A stretch of 55,069 bases of DNA from Bacillus sp. CHD6a (GTDB taxonomy: Bacteria > Bacillota > Bacilli > Bacillales > Bacillaceae_I): NCBI RefSeq assembly GCF_001293645.1, contig NZ_LBMD01000029.1, positions 1 to 55,069 on the forward strand, written 5' to 3'. Below the pieces are notes generated by a model. The model made no database searches, had not been told where the DNA came from, and saw nothing but the letters and a program-made list of their open reading frames with translations. Each line of letters starts with the position of its first letter. Positions within the stretch are counted from its first letter, which is position 1. Positions 1 to 9,134 of the stretch are shown piece by piece. Both the position numbers and the translations under genes were made by a program.

Positions 1-4
1 AAAC

Positions 5-37
5 AAAAGCCGACCAGGTGATCCTGATCGGCTTTTT
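5..37 (-). terminator. Rho-independent terminator of guaA
   Basis: On the minus strand, just after the guaA stop, AAGCCGATCAGG pairs with CCTGGTCGGCTT and is followed by a T-rich run. The position and shape fit an intrinsic terminator closing the guaA transcript. Confidence 0.85.
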
Positions 38-43
38 CAATCA

Positions 44-1582
44 TTATTCCCACTCAATCGTTGCAGGTGGCTTACTTGTTATGTCATACACAACGCGGTT
101 GATGTGATCTACTTCGTTAACAATACGTGTGGAGATTACTTCTAGCACATCCCAAGGGATACGCGCCCAGTCGGACGTCATTCCATCGATGGATGTTACG
201 GCACGGATACCGATTGTGTAATCGTACGTACGTTGGTCTCCCATTACTCCGACACTGCGGATGTCTGGAAGTACGGTGAAGTATTGCCAGATGTCACGGT
301 CAAGGCCCGCTTTTTTGATTTCTTCACGAAGGATATGATCAGATTCACGAACAATTTCTAGTTTCTCATCAGAAATTTCACCAAGAACACGGATTCCAAG
401 ACCCGGACCTGGGAATGGCTGACGCCAAACGATTTCATCTGGAATGCCTAGTTCTGTTCCTAATGCACGAACCTCATCTTTGAACAATGTGTTTAACGGT
501 TCAATTAGTTGGAACTGCATGTCTTCAGGAAGTCCGCCCACATTGTGGTGAGATTTGATCGTTTGTGCAGTTGCCGTACCACTCTCGATGATATCTGTAT
601 AAAGCGTACCTTGTGCAAGATAGTCGATGCCCTCTAATTTAGAAGCTTCGTCATCAAATACATAGATAAATTCATTTCCAATGATTTTACGTTTTTGCTC
701 AGGGTCAGAAACACCTTTTAGCTTATTAAGGAAGCGGTCTTTTGCATCTACTTTAATAACATTCATGTTAAAGCCTTGACTAAACGTCTTCATTACAGCT
801 TCCGCTTCGTTTTTACGTAATAATCCGTGGTCTACGAAAATACAAGTCAATTGGTCACCAATTGCTTTGTGAATCAGCACAGCTACGACCGAAGAGTCTA
901 CTCCGCCACTTAGTGCGCAAAGAACTTTTTTGTCGCCGACAACGTCACGGATTTTTTGCATTTCAATTTCAAGGAAGTTCTCGATTGTCCAGCTGTCTGT
1001 GCAACCACAAACGTTGTACACGAAGTTTCTTAAAAGATCGTTTCCATATACAGAGTGACGTACCTCTGGATGGAATTGAACACCGTACATTTTCTTGTCT
1101 TCATTACTGATTCCCGCAATTGGACATGCCGGGCTAGTAAGGTCAACAGCGAAGTCTTCCGGTTCTTTAACAACTAGGTCACCATGACTCATCCAAACCA
1201 CTTGCTGTTCAGGAATGTCTTGGTACAATGCGGATTGGTTAGAAACTGTTGCAAGTGCTTTTCCGTATTCACGGTGACTAGCTTTTTCTACTACTCCGCC
1301 AAAGTGCATCGTCATCAACTGCATTCCGTAGCAAATGCCTAGAACAGGAATTCCAAGTTCAAAGATTTCTTCGTCACAACGGAAGGAGTTTTCACCATAG
1401 ACACTGTTTGGTCCGCCAGAAAGGATGATTCCTTTTGGGTTCATTTTTTTGATTTCTTCTGCTGTAATCGTATGTGGATGTAGTTCGCTGTAGACACCGA
1501 ACTCACGGATACGACGTGTGATTAGTTGGTTATATTGACTGCCGAAGTCAAGGACGACGACCATTTCTTGGATACCTTCCAC
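44..1582 (-). CDS. guaA: GMP synthase (glutamine-hydrolysing)
   Basis: GuaA makes GMP from XMP, ATP and glutamine in the cytoplasm, the last step of guanine nucleotide synthesis. The 512 residues match the usual length. The N-terminal class I glutamine amidotransferase domain has the nucleophile context GICYGMQ (about residue 84) and the late FHPEV histidine-glutamate pair. The ATP pyrophosphatase P-loop SGGVDSS lies near residue 225, and the C-terminus ends in KPPATIEWE, typical of the family. The start is a GTG preceded by GAGGTGA, seven bases upstream. A guanine riboswitch in the leader implies repression when guanine is high. The yeaC-yeaD-yebA operon lies upstream on the same strand, as in B. 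subtilis. Confidence 0.98.
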   Translation of the reverse strand: MEGIQEMVVVLDFGSQYNQLITRRIREFGVYSELHPHTITAEEIKKMNPKGIILSGGPNSVYGENSFRCDEEIFELGIPVLGICYGMQLMTMHFGGVVEKASHREYGKALATVSNQSALYQDIPEQQVVWMSHGDLVVKEPEDFAVDLTSPACPIAGISNEDKKMYGVQFHPEVRHSVYGNDLLRNFVYNVCGCTDSWTIENFLEIEMQKIRDVVGDKKVLCALSGGVDSSVVAVLIHKAIGDQLTCIFVDHGLLRKNEAEAVMKTFSQGFNMNVIKVDAKDRFLNKLKGVSDPEQKRKIIGNEFIYVFDDEASKLEGIDYLAQGTLYTDIIESGTATAQTIKSHHNVGGLPEDMQFQLIEPLNTLFKDEVRALGTELGIPDEIVWRQPFPGPGLGIRVLGEISDEKLEIVRESDHILREEIKKAGLDRDIWQYFTVLPDIRSVGVMGDQRTYDYTIGIRAVTSIDGMTSDWARIPWDVLEVISTRIVNEVDHINRVVYDITSKPPATIEWE

Positions 1583-1670
1583 CCGAATTCACCTCATAAG
1601 TTTAATATTTTTCGGAGCATATCTTTTCGTTTATTTTGACCTGAAATAGGTAAGATATGCTTTAAAACAC

Positions 1671-1849
1671 AAAAAAACTAGAATCTTCCCCTCATATTTA
1701 CATAAGAAGGCAGAATTCTAGTTTGCTAGAGGGGAACTTATATATGGATATAATTCGCCCTACCAGGAATAGAACTGCCTTCATAGTCGGGTAGTTGACG
1801 GCAACCCGGTAGAGACTCTCGAACCATATTATCGAGGATATATGAAGCC
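1671..1849 (-). promoter_or_regulatory. Guanine riboswitch of guaA, OFF-type (aptamer plus terminator)
   Basis: The aptamer occupies roughly 1777-1849 read on the minus strand. It has the purine-riboswitch core: P1 arms GGCTTCATA and TATGAAGGC, the junction segment GTCTCTACC, and CGACTATG carrying a cytosine at the discriminator position, which indicates guanine rather than adenine. Downstream, AACTAGAAT pairs with ATTCTAGTT followed by a T-run (about 1671-1723) and forms the terminator. The 3' arm of P1 (GAAGGCAG) is complementary to CTGCCTTC in the terminator region. This gives an antiterminator when the ligand is absent, so guanine binding should switch guaA off. Confidence 0.93.
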
Positions 1850-1881
1850 ACTAAAATTTATAGTTGTATTAATTTGACCTT

Positions 1882-1910
1882 ATTCTATCAGTGTGTTTCT
1901 ACTAGGTCAA
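1882..1910 (-). promoter_or_regulatory. Sigma-A-like promoter of guaA
   Basis: On the minus strand TTGACC and TAGAAT are separated by exactly 17 bp, placing the start of transcription just ahead of the riboswitch aptamer. The -35 hexamer overlaps the yebA stop codon (1907-1909). Confidence 0.8.
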
Positions 1911-4129
1911 GATGATGTCTTTTTAATTAAATTTTCCCATAATTCCACCGATTTCTCCCATTCTTGCTCAGAGGAATCGCCGCGGTAAAGGACACGTTCA
2001 TAACGAGCAGTGAGCGATTGCATATCTCCAGTACTGTAATAGTCATCAATATACTTGGCATACTCACGAAGGGTTTGACCTTCTTTGCGCGTGAGACCGA
2101 TGGAATGCAACTGTCTTAACAAAGCAGGATACGCTTTATTAAAAGTACCCTCATCCTTTTTCCCTTTATAGCGCAGTATATAGTAATAAGGCATCCATTT
2201 ATTTCGGCCAAAAAACAACACGGCACCCGCAGCAACTAACGATGCCACAAAAAGTGCTACCGGCTTCCAAGAGATATCTGTAAGATTCCACGTTCCATCC
2301 TTAGAACCGGATGCCCCTGCAGCCTCTTCATCTTCTCCGGGATCCAACTCGGGAATATTATTACGATCTGTTTCTGGTTGTTCCGGTTGTTCGATGGTAT
2401 CTTCCTCTGTTGTTTCCCCTGTATTTTCTTCTACAGATTGATACACAAAGCTATACGGGTTAGAGAATCCACTTGTCGGTTCATAGGTTACCCAGCCTAC
2501 TTCCGGATAGTAGACTTCCACCCAAGAGTGGGCGTTGTTGTTTGTTACTTCAAAAAGCCTGGTGTTAGTATCTGTTACATCGACAAACTCACCTTGTGTA
2601 TACCCCTTCACCCATCTTGCGGGTATGTCGACAGCACGCAACAAGGCGACCATGGATGTCGAGAAGTTATCGCAATAGCCTTGCATCGTTTCAAACAGAA
2701 ATTGATCCACATAGTCCTCATCCCCTGTTGGAACAGCAACTTCTGTCGTTTCGTATACAAAGTCGTTGTTACGGAAATACCTTTCCACCGCATTGACCTT
2801 ATCAAAGCGCGAAGAGAACGACCCCGTTATTTCTTCTGCAAGTCCGACCACCCTGTCTGGCAAACTATCAGGCAACTGCGTGTAACGTTCCACAAACTCT
2901 TCGTTGCTTTCTTCTCCTGTTCCAGGCTGCGCTCCTTTTAAAGCTTCTATATAATACCTAGGAAAATGGTAATTTACCCGGTATTCTTCTAATTGAATTG
3001 GGTCTCCATCTTCATCCATCGTGCGAATTTTTTCTGTACTATCGTTTATGCTAAAATTAATCCCCTCTTCTTCGACTTGAATATCTGTTAAGCCAAGTGG
3101 ATAGTTGATATGGGGATAGGTTTTCTCCATCGTCAATGTTGCAGAATACGCATCCGTCGGAACCTCATTACTCATCCAAGAAACCTGATCATTTCGTCCT
3201 CTATACAATTCGGCTCGTTCTCCATCTGTCGAATCCCAGCCTTTTCCTGTATAGATGTCTTTTGTTTCCACTCGCCAATAGTGAGTGCGCGTCAGTTCTG
3301 CTTGGAAAACGACGCTATCATCCGGAACAAACGGGCCCCCGAGGCGGGAATCATTTTCCCCATAGCCGATTTTGCGAACACCGCCACCTGTTCCAGAGCC
3401 ATCTCCATTCCCAATAGCTTTCAAAAACGGCACAGGATCTGGCCAAATAGGCGCTGCTTTCGGCGAGAAGTAACCGGCTGTGGCAGAAAGAAGAATAAAG
3501 ATAATCAGCGGTACTCCCCATCCAATCAAGAGCTTGCCACTTCTATATACCCCTTCCCGTTCTTTCAATCTCTCTAAATGGACAAACCCAACAATGGATA
3601 GTCCAACCACAATCAACCGCATAATCGCTTCATTCCCCTGATACGGTGTGAAGGTATCTAGAATGGCAACGTAGGCGATGGTAAATATAACAAATAACAA
3701 CATTTGTTTTCGGTACAAGATCCAGTAGATTACCAGATAGCTTACAAGCCAAAGCAGGATAAACAGCAAGATACTCCTAAACATCCCTGTCATCGCAACC
3801 CAATCTTGTGCCCATATAATATTCACATTATATTTCAAATCATTCACAATGTACGCAAACCAGTCCTTACTCAGAAACCTGCCATCCATATAGAGGATAT
3901 GAATAAAATAAAACATAAACCCGACATGAACGAAAAAGCTTAGGAGTGGGAGTATTTGCAAAAAGGAAAGCGAAAAAGAGATTAGAAGGAACACAACGAA
4001 CACATATAAGTTCGCCGTATCTGTTACATCCCTTAATGGAAGGATCCATTCTAGTAATAATACAAATCCGAATACATGCATGAGCAAGGCATACCCGTTT
4101 CGTTGATAGGGGTTAGATTTTGCCATCAC
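1907..4129 (-). CDS. yebA: Membrane-anchored transglutaminase-like protein (YebA/TgpA type)
   Basis: This is a 740-residue membrane protein. The N-terminal 220 residues hold a series of hydrophobic segments. They are followed by an extracytoplasmic DUF3488-like region and a transglutaminase core. The predicted catalytic cysteine is in MQGYCDNFST and the histidine is in NNAHSWVEVYYPEVGW; the third catalytic residue appears as Glu in YEPTSGF, as is common in this family. One more membrane segment follows (VALFVASLVAAGAVLFFG), then a cytoplasmic DUF4129-like tail. It ends the yeaC-yeaD-yebA operon; its start touches the yeaD stop. Together with a MoxR ATPase and a DUF58 protein it forms a widespread but poorly understood triad. 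The substrate is unknown. Confidence 0.88.
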   Translation of the reverse strand: MMAKSNPYQRNGYALLMHVFGFVLLLEWILPLRDVTDTANLYVFVVFLLISFSLSFLQILPLLSFFVHVGFMFYFIHILYMDGRFLSKDWFAYIVNDLKYNVNIIWAQDWVAMTGMFRSILLFILLWLVSYLVIYWILYRKQMLLFVIFTIAYVAILDTFTPYQGNEAIMRLIVVGLSIVGFVHLERLKEREGVYRSGKLLIGWGVPLIIFILLSATAGYFSPKAAPIWPDPVPFLKAIGNGDGSGTGGGVRKIGYGENDSRLGGPFVPDDSVVFQAELTRTHYWRVETKDIYTGKGWDSTDGERAELYRGRNDQVSWMSNEVPTDAYSATLTMEKTYPHINYPLGLTDIQVEEEGINFSINDSTEKIRTMDEDGDPIQLEEYRVNYHFPRYYIEALKGAQPGTGEESNEEFVERYTQLPDSLPDRVVGLAEEITGSFSSRFDKVNAVERYFRNNDFVYETTEVAVPTGDEDYVDQFLFETMQGYCDNFSTSMVALLRAVDIPARWVKGYTQGEFVDVTDTNTRLFEVTNNNAHSWVEVYYPEVGWVTYEPTSGFSNPYSFVYQSVEENTGETTEEDTIEQPEQPETDRNNIPELDPGEDEEAAGASGSKDGTWNLTDISWKPVALFVASLVAAGAVLFFGRNKWMPYYYILRYKGKKDEGTFNKAYPALLRQLHSIGLTRKEGQTLREYAKYIDDYYSTGDMQSLTARYERVLYRGDSSEQEWEKSVELWENLIKKTSS

Positions 4130-5343
4130 TAACTCACCTCACTTATAATGGGACTTTTCGGTTTAGTCGGATAAACAGTCTTAATTATAATATTTCTCCG
4201 CTTCAATAGATCCATATAGGAAAGTTCTTCTTTCGTCAATCGAACTCCCTCATCTTTTGTCAGATGAACTTCTAGATGGAGGTGTCTAGTAGAGAGTTTC
4301 TCAAGACTTTCTACCATCCCCCTGTTAAGTTTGCCTGTAATAAAAATAAACGTAACGGTTGGCTGGAATTTGCCGATTTCCATTTCAATCACTTTGGAAA
4401 AATCCCTTTTGCTGTTTGGTTGGATTTTAGCAAGGTGATAATAAATGCCTGCAAACTGTTCTTCCCCGCTTCGCAACGAGTACACCGAACGATCTTCCCC
4501 AACCGACACAAGGCCAACTTGTGATCCATACTTGAGGATAGCTTTGGTCATGGCAGCACTGTAGCTGACCGCACTTTCAAACGAGGCGCTTTGGGAACGG
4601 TCAATAAACAACAAAACATCATGTGACTGCTGCTGTTCAAATTCCTTTGTCATAATATCGTTACGGCGCGCGGTCGCTTTCCAATCAATCCATGAAAACC
4701 TGTCTCCAGGTTGATATTCTCTGACACCAACTGTCATAGATGTATCACGAACCATTTTCATTTTGGAGGATGTGGACCCTTGATCAAACTTATTTTCGTG
4801 TTGCCTATACGTCATTTCTGTATAGCTTGGATACACCAAAAAGTGCTGATTCAATTCGATGGTTCTCTCTTTTTCAATCAAGCCAAGGAAATCACCTGTG
4901 ACTAAACGAATACCAGTCAATGTATGCTCCCCGCGGGGAACTCGGTCTAACGCATATTGAATCGTGATGTTGCTTTTAAACCACGGAAAAAGAATCCGCT
5001 TTGCCTGCTTTGTTTGCTGACAAAATAATAGGTCATTTGGAAGAACTTCTTCTACTAAAAGGAACGCAAGCGGAACAGGTACCGTTCTTCTAAGCGTTAT
5101 GGTCCCTATTAACCTATCTCCAGCACGGTATTTTTCCTGATTGATCGTTCTTGAGACTTCAAAATCTTTAATCGGATAAACTAGAATAGTAAAAGCATAA
5201 AAGGCAAACGGCAGAAAGCTCACGAACAAAAACCAGCTGACAAACCCGCCTTGAAACATAGCATAAACAAAGGTGGTGACGACCAACAGCAGAAAAGAAA
5301 CCAATTTCCAGATTTTTTTAGATTTCTGAAGAAACGCCTTCAT
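4129..5343 (-). CDS. yeaD: DUF58 domain protein (YeaD)
   Basis: A 404-residue protein with two hydrophobic segments in the first 55 residues and a long soluble part. It carries the DUF58 signature REYQPGDRFSWIDWKATAR around residue 210, followed by a von Willebrand A-like fold (LLFIDRSQSASF). DUF58 proteins almost always sit beside MoxR ATPases and are thought to act with them on envelope functions. The start overlaps the yeaC stop in a TAATG arrangement, suggesting translational coupling. The exact role is unknown. Confidence 0.9.
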   Translation of the reverse strand: MKAFLQKSKKIWKLVSFLLLVVTTFVYAMFQGGFVSWFLFVSFLPFAFYAFTILVYPIKDFEVSRTINQEKYRAGDRLIGTITLRRTVPVPLAFLLVEEVLPNDLLFCQQTKQAKRILFPWFKSNITIQYALDRVPRGEHTLTGIRLVTGDFLGLIEKERTIELNQHFLVYPSYTEMTYRQHENKFDQGSTSSKMKMVRDTSMTVGVREYQPGDRFSWIDWKATARRNDIMTKEFEQQQSHDVLLFIDRSQSASFESAVSYSAAMTKAILKYGSQVGLVSVGEDRSVYSLRSGEEQFAGIYYHLAKIQPNSKRDFSKVIEMEIGKFQPTVTFIFITGKLNRGMVESLEKLSTRHLHLEVHLTKDEGVRLTKEELSYMDLLKRRNIIIKTVYPTKPKSPIISEVS

Positions 5344-6296
5344 TATCTGCTCATCGACCTTTGAACAGGAATTGGCGTACGATCAATTACCTTCTTCACC
5401 ACTTGCTCTGCTGTCATCCCCTCAAACTTCGCCTCGGATTTCAGGATAATTCGATGCGGCAACACATAAGGTGCTAAATATTGAATGTCATCCGGAAGCA
5501 CGAAATCTCTGCCATGAATAAAAGCATACGCTTGTGCCGCTTTCATCAATGCCACCGAACCACGGGGACTTGCACCTAAATAGACGGACTGATGAGTACG
5601 GGTACGATTGACCAAGTCAACGATGTATTCTTTTACTGTCACATCTACATGCACTTCTTTTACCCTCTTCTGCATTTCCTGAAGTTCTTCCAATGTTATA
5701 ACCGGCTGCAATTCATTGATTGGTTGTTTCTTTTCCGTTGTATGTAAAATATTCACTTCTTCCTGTGGAGAAGGATAGCCCATATTCATTTTGAATAAAA
5801 AGCGGTCAAGTTGCGCTTCAGGCAATGGATACGTACCTTCATATTCAATCGGGTTCTGTGTCGCCATAACGAAAAACGGGCTTCCTAATGAAAGAGTGTT
5901 TCCATCCACCGTGACACTTCCCTCTTCCATTCCCTCTAACAGAGCCGCTTGTGTTTTGGGAGAAGTTCGGTTGATTTCATCCGCTAAGACAATATTCCCC
6001 ATAATCGGGCCAGGTCTGAACTCGAACTTTAATTCTTTTGGGTTATATATGGAGCTTCCTGTTACATCGGAAGGCAAAAGGTCAGGTGTGAACTGGATAC
6101 GTTTGAAGTTTGCCCCGACTGATTTGGCAAGAGACCGCACCATTAACGTTTTCCCAACTCCAGGTACATCTTCAAGCAGCACATGTCCTCCCGCAAGCAA
6201 GGCAACGATACTTAATTCTGCTACATGTTCTTTCCCAATCATAACATTTCCAATATTGTCCAATATTCGTCTCACTTGTAATGGTGTAGTTTCCAA
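5343..6296 (-). CDS. yeaC: MoxR-family AAA+ ATPase (YeaC)
   Basis: A 317-residue AAA+ ATPase with Walker A GVGKT near residue 47, Walker B VLADEINRTSPKTQ near residue 107 and sensor-1 ATQNPIEYEGTYPLPEAQLDRF, all diagnostic of MoxR proteins. MoxR ATPases remodel or load cofactors into partner proteins, usually DUF58/VWA partners; here the next gene encodes one. The start is TTG (6294-6296) with AGGGGGT eight bases upstream; no better in-frame ATG is near the ribosome site. It is the first gene of the three-gene operon. Confidence 0.93.
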   Translation of the reverse strand: METTPLQVRRILDNIGNVMIGKEHVAELSIVALLAGGHVLLEDVPGVGKTLMVRSLAKSVGANFKRIQFTPDLLPSDVTGSSIYNPKELKFEFRPGPIMGNIVLADEINRTSPKTQAALLEGMEEGSVTVDGNTLSLGSPFFVMATQNPIEYEGTYPLPEAQLDRFLFKMNMGYPSPQEEVNILHTTEKKQPINELQPVITLEELQEMQKRVKEVHVDVTVKEYIVDLVNRTRTHQSVYLGASPRGSVALMKAAQAYAFIHGRDFVLPDDIQYLAPYVLPHRIILKSEAKFEGMTAEQVVKKVIDRTPIPVQRSMSR

Positions 6297-6668
6297 AATC
6301 CGTACCCCCTAGATTCTATATTTATATATAAATCGACAACAATTTGATACCTAACCTACACTATATTCGCTTTTTTGTCAGAAAAAACCTTTATTACCCA
6401 TGTAAATAGTTTCAATTTTCCCTATTTATAGAATAACAAAAAAAGGAGAACGAATGGTACTAAACGCGCTCAGGGAAAAAGTAGCAAAGAATATCGAATC
6501 ATAAAGAAGGAATTTCGGATTCCGTGTAGAATTTTATAAATATAAGAGGGTGTAACCAACTTAAACATTTACCCCTATATCAAAAGGGTTAAACTTTATT
6601 CATCATGCATCCCTTAAAATCTTCACAGAGCACAGGGCCGTACTCCTTGTTCTTAAAGGGATGAGACA
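6297..6668. other. Intergenic region between yeaC and the DUF2294 gene
   Basis: A 372-bp divergent AT-rich spacer that must hold the promoters of both flanking operons. I see no convincing -35/-10 pair, no sigma-B type GTTTAA/GGGTAW pair and no riboswitch fold. The only coding signal is the very short reading frame listed at 6454-6504. Confidence 0.6.
6454..6504 (+). CDS. Possible 16-residue micro-ORF
   Basis: ATG followed by 15 codons and TAA (MVLNALREKVAKNIES). It is preceded by AAAAAGGAG at near-ideal spacing, the best ribosome site in this spacer. Nothing similar is known to me. It could be a leader peptide or a chance frame; it lies about 165 bp before the DUF2294 gene on the same strand. 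Confidence 0.25.
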   Translation: MVLNALREKVAKNIES

Positions 6669-7361
6669 ATGGAAGTGAAAGTGCAGCAATCCGAACTATC
6701 GAGTGAAATAGGAAGGTTACTCAGGAAACACTTCGGAAAAGGACCCGAGGCTGTTTTTGTAACCATCGCATCACCCTATGTCATCATCTATTTACGCCAT
6801 TTTCTATCTCCTATTGAAAATATGCTGCTAGAAGACAATCACACGATGACGGTAGAAGAAATTCGAGATAAAATGATGCGTAAATTAAACCAGAAAATAA
6901 AAGAGATGATTCATTCCGTGACGGGATTACCGATAAAAGAGTTTTATTATGATTGGACTTTCGCGAACGGATCTGGCCTTTTAGTCGGAGTCGAGGAAAA
7001 AGCAGAGAAGTTTTTTGAATACAACTATCCAAATCGACATGAAGTGGAAACCATCATTACCAAGATCAGCGCCGAAGCAGAGAAACATCCAGACGTTACA
7101 TATTCCCATATGTTGAACGACCGTACACTCATTGTCATTCGGGAAGGCATCCTCGTTCAAATAGAGGAACAGCTTATTGAACTAGGGTTTGAAGAAGCAT
7201 TGACTCTTGCAAAACGTAAATTGGAAAAAAAGCTACTTTTTCAAGCAAAAACATCCTTCCAACAGCTGTTGCAAAAGGATATAACAGAAATATTTGTCAA
7301 CTGGGACTTTGCCTTAGATAAAAGCATCATCGTGTTCATCTTAGCACCGCAAAAAACATAA
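6669..7361 (+). CDS. DUF2294 domain protein, tandem
   Basis: A 230-residue soluble protein with two copies of a DUF2294-like unit. The first, about residues 1-115, contains RLLRKHFGKGPEAVFVTI and a DKMM...K.IKEMIHSVTG helix. The second, about 115-230, repeats the ...LEKKLLFQAKTSFQQLL...FVNWDFALDKSIIVFIL pattern. The family is common in Bacillales and has no firm function. AAAGGGATGAGACA precedes the ATG. A terminator follows at about 7395, so it is probably transcribed separately from the downstream kinase gene. Confidence 0.75.
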   Translation: MEVKVQQSELSSEIGRLLRKHFGKGPEAVFVTIASPYVIIYLRHFLSPIENMLLEDNHTMTVEEIRDKMMRKLNQKIKEMIHSVTGLPIKEFYYDWTFANGSGLLVGVEEKAEKFFEYNYPNRHEVETIITKISAEAEKHPDVTYSHMLNDRTLIVIREGILVQIEEQLIELGFEEALTLAKRKLEKKLLFQAKTSFQQLLQKDITEIFVNWDFALDKSIIVFILAPQKT

Positions 7362-7394
7362 TCGGCAGTAATGATCTAGGCATGGAACTAGACA

Positions 7395-7445
7395 TAAGCC
7401 AAAGAGAAGGCAGTAAACCCCTGCCCTCTCTTTGGCTTTTTTTGT
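7395..7445 (+). terminator. Strong Rho-independent terminator
   Basis: AAGCCAAAGAGAAGGCAG pairs with CTGCCCTCTCTTTGGCTT, followed by TTTTTTT. It separates the DUF2294 gene from the RsbT-like gene. It also argues against any upstream start for the latter, since a longer frame would run through this hairpin. Confidence 0.9.
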
Positions 7446-7501
7446 TAATAGCATACCTCTCCGCTTATGGAAAATTGCTTTACCCCAGGAGGGACGCAAG
7501 G

Positions 7502-7903
7502 ATGGAAATTAAACACCAATTCACGATCAAAGACGACAAAGATATCATATCAGTAAGAAAGTTTGGACGAGAAATAGCGACCAGTATGGGCTTTAACTAT
7601 ATTGATCAAGTACGTATCACCACCGCCATCTCAGAACTCGCACGAAATGTGGTTAAGTACGCCGGATGCGGCACCGTATCCATCGAAGTGATATATAAGT
7701 ACACCCCCGGATTAAGCGTCATCGTAATAGATAATGGACCCGGAATAATCAGCATCGGCAAAGCCATGGAAGACGGCTACTCCACCTCCGCCAGCCTAGG
7801 CGCCGGCTTACCTGGAGTAAAAAGAATGATGGATGAATTTTTAATAGATTCCGTGATGGAGCACGGGACCAGGATAGAAGTGGTAAAGTGGTTGCGAGGG
7901 TAG
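7502..7903 (+). CDS. RsbT-like serine/threonine kinase (GHKL fold)
   Basis: A 133-residue protein, the same length as B. subtilis RsbT and closely alike along its whole length. The ATP-binding N-box is in RITTAISELARNVVKYAG (residues about 38-55), followed by IDNGPGI and SLGAGLPGVKRMMDEF. RsbT phosphorylates stressosome STAS proteins and then activates the RsbU phosphatase to switch on sigma-B. The start is the ATG after AGGAGGGACGCAAGG. No rsbR, rsbS or rsbU lies beside it, so it is an orphan paralogue here. The only RsbR-like gene in the window, at 23677-24510, is interrupted. Confidence 0.85.
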   Translation: MEIKHQFTIKDDKDIISVRKFGREIATSMGFNYIDQVRITTAISELARNVVKYAGCGTVSIEVIYKYTPGLSVIVIDNGPGIISIGKAMEDGYSTSASLGAGLPGVKRMMDEFLIDSVMEHGTRIEVVKWLRG

Positions 7904-8010
7904 AGGGCTGCGGGGACAGGTTCCCCGGCCCACCACACTTCTCCTAACACAATGTCCACAAGTTAATATAGGAATAAGTGGATTGTGGTAAATTGTTTTG
8001 TAAATAGAAC

Positions 8011-8379
8011 TCAAACCCACTCCAAAAACTCTAACCTGTTACCAAATAGATCCCTTACATAAATTCTATTGGCCCCGGGTAAATTCTCATCCACCGCGTA
8101 TTCCACCCCCTGTGAGCTCAAATAACTTTTAAATTCTTCTAGTTGGTAAACCTCAAAAGCCGGATGTGCTTTTTTAGCAGGAATAAAAGGCTCTTCCACT
8201 CCTAAATGAAGGTGAACAGTCCCTCTCGTAAACCACACCCCACCATTTTTTCTCAGGGACTCCGGCTTGTCCACTTCTTCAAATCCTAATATATCACCAT
8301 AAAACTTGCGTGCTTTCTCCTCGAGCCCCTTTGGCATGGCGAGCTGGACATGATCGATTTTATTGATTGCAAATGACAT
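8011..8379 (-). CDS. VOC (glyoxalase/bleomycin-resistance fold) family protein
   Basis: A 122-residue single-unit vicinal-oxygen-chelate protein. It opens with INKIDHVQLAMPKG and continues with FYGDILGFEEV, VHLHLGVEEPF and the closing IYVRDLFGNRLEFLEW, the usual beta-alpha-beta-beta-beta repeats with metal-ligand candidates His (HVQ), His (HLH) and Glu (LEFLEW). The start is the ATG with AGGAGG seven bases upstream; a longer frame to 8424 lacks a ribosome site. The substrate cannot be inferred. Confidence 0.85.
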   Translation of the reverse strand: MSFAINKIDHVQLAMPKGLEEKARKFYGDILGFEEVDKPESLRKNGGVWFTRGTVHLHLGVEEPFIPAKKAHPAFEVYQLEEFKSYLSSQGVEYAVDENLPGANRIYVRDLFGNRLEFLEWV

Positions 8380-8531
8380 AAAAAAACCTCCTGAGTAGCT
8401 AGAATATACTTCCATCTTACTCAAGGAGAATGATAATAGAAATGACGGTTATATAATGGTTTACCATAAGTTTTGCTTATTTCAAAAATTCTTTCGCAAC
8501 ATAAATGACCAACTGCAAAATGGACATTATC

Positions 8532-9134
8532 CTACAATCCCTCTAACAAATCCCTCAATGTGTTTTGGGTAACCATTCCATTTACTGCAACCGTCCCATT
8601 TTTTTCTAATCTGATCTCTAAACGATTGGGAATGTCATAAAGGCGATCTTGCAGGTGTGCATATCGATTAGTTAAAAATCGATACTGTTGATTAGCAGAC
8701 CCTACCCATGGACGACTTAAATCTAATTGTTCTTGTATGAAAGGTCCATCAATCAGCAAATCGGTTACCTCTAAGAGGGACTTCCAATCTTCCCGGTTTG
8801 AAGTAGTTAAGAGCTCATAGGTATAACCACTAAAAGTCATAATAGAAAGCCCCTCCTCTTTTAACTTCCCTCCTAAAAGGGAAAGGCCATCAGATTGATC
8901 AAAAGGTTCTCCTCCTAAGAAGGTAACACCTTCAATTCCATGTTCTTCTTTACTTTTCATTATCTGCTCATAAATCTTTTGTATTTCTACTACTTTTCCA
9001 GCTTGAGTTGACCATGTCCAAGGTACTCCACAACCTTTACAGTGGATAGAACACCCTTGGACCCATAAGCAAGCTCGTAATCCAGGTCCTTCAGCTTTTG
9101 TACTCTCTAAAAAGCGATGTATTCTAAGTTCCAT
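8532..9134 (-). CDS. Radical-SAM activating-enzyme-like protein (NrdG-type)
   Basis: A 200-residue protein with the radical-SAM iron-sulfur motif CSIHCKGC (CxxxCxxC, about residues 29-36) and the SAM-contact segment VTFLGGEPFDQ near residue 70. Short size and motif spacing resemble the activating enzyme of anaerobic ribonucleotide reductase. However, no nrdD partner is present, and the gene instead ends the five-gene AAA/DUF1257/DUF2997/HhH operon. Its start overlaps the stop of the HhH gene (TAATG), so translation is probably coupled. Its substrate may be a protein of the same operon; that is inference. Confidence 0.85.
   Translation of the reverse strand: MELRIHRFLESTKAEGPGLRACLWVQGCSIHCKGCGVPWTWSTQAGKVVEIQKIYEQIMKSKEEHGIEGVTFLGGEPFDQSDGLSLLGGKLKEEGLSIMTFSGYTYELLTTSNREDWKSLLEVTDLLIDGPFIQEQLDLSRPWVGSANQQYRFLTNRYAHLQDRLYDIPNRLEIRLEKNGTVAVNGMVTQNTLRDLLEGL

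Noticed and set aside
2378-3577. Long plus-strand frames opposite yebA
   Set aside because: They are antisense to a well-supported gene, have low-complexity Cys/His-rich composition and no ribosome sites.
7382-7501. An upstream 40-codon extension of the RsbT-like gene
   Set aside because: It would be translated through a strong terminator, and the downstream ATG has a proper AGGAGG site and the family's normal length.
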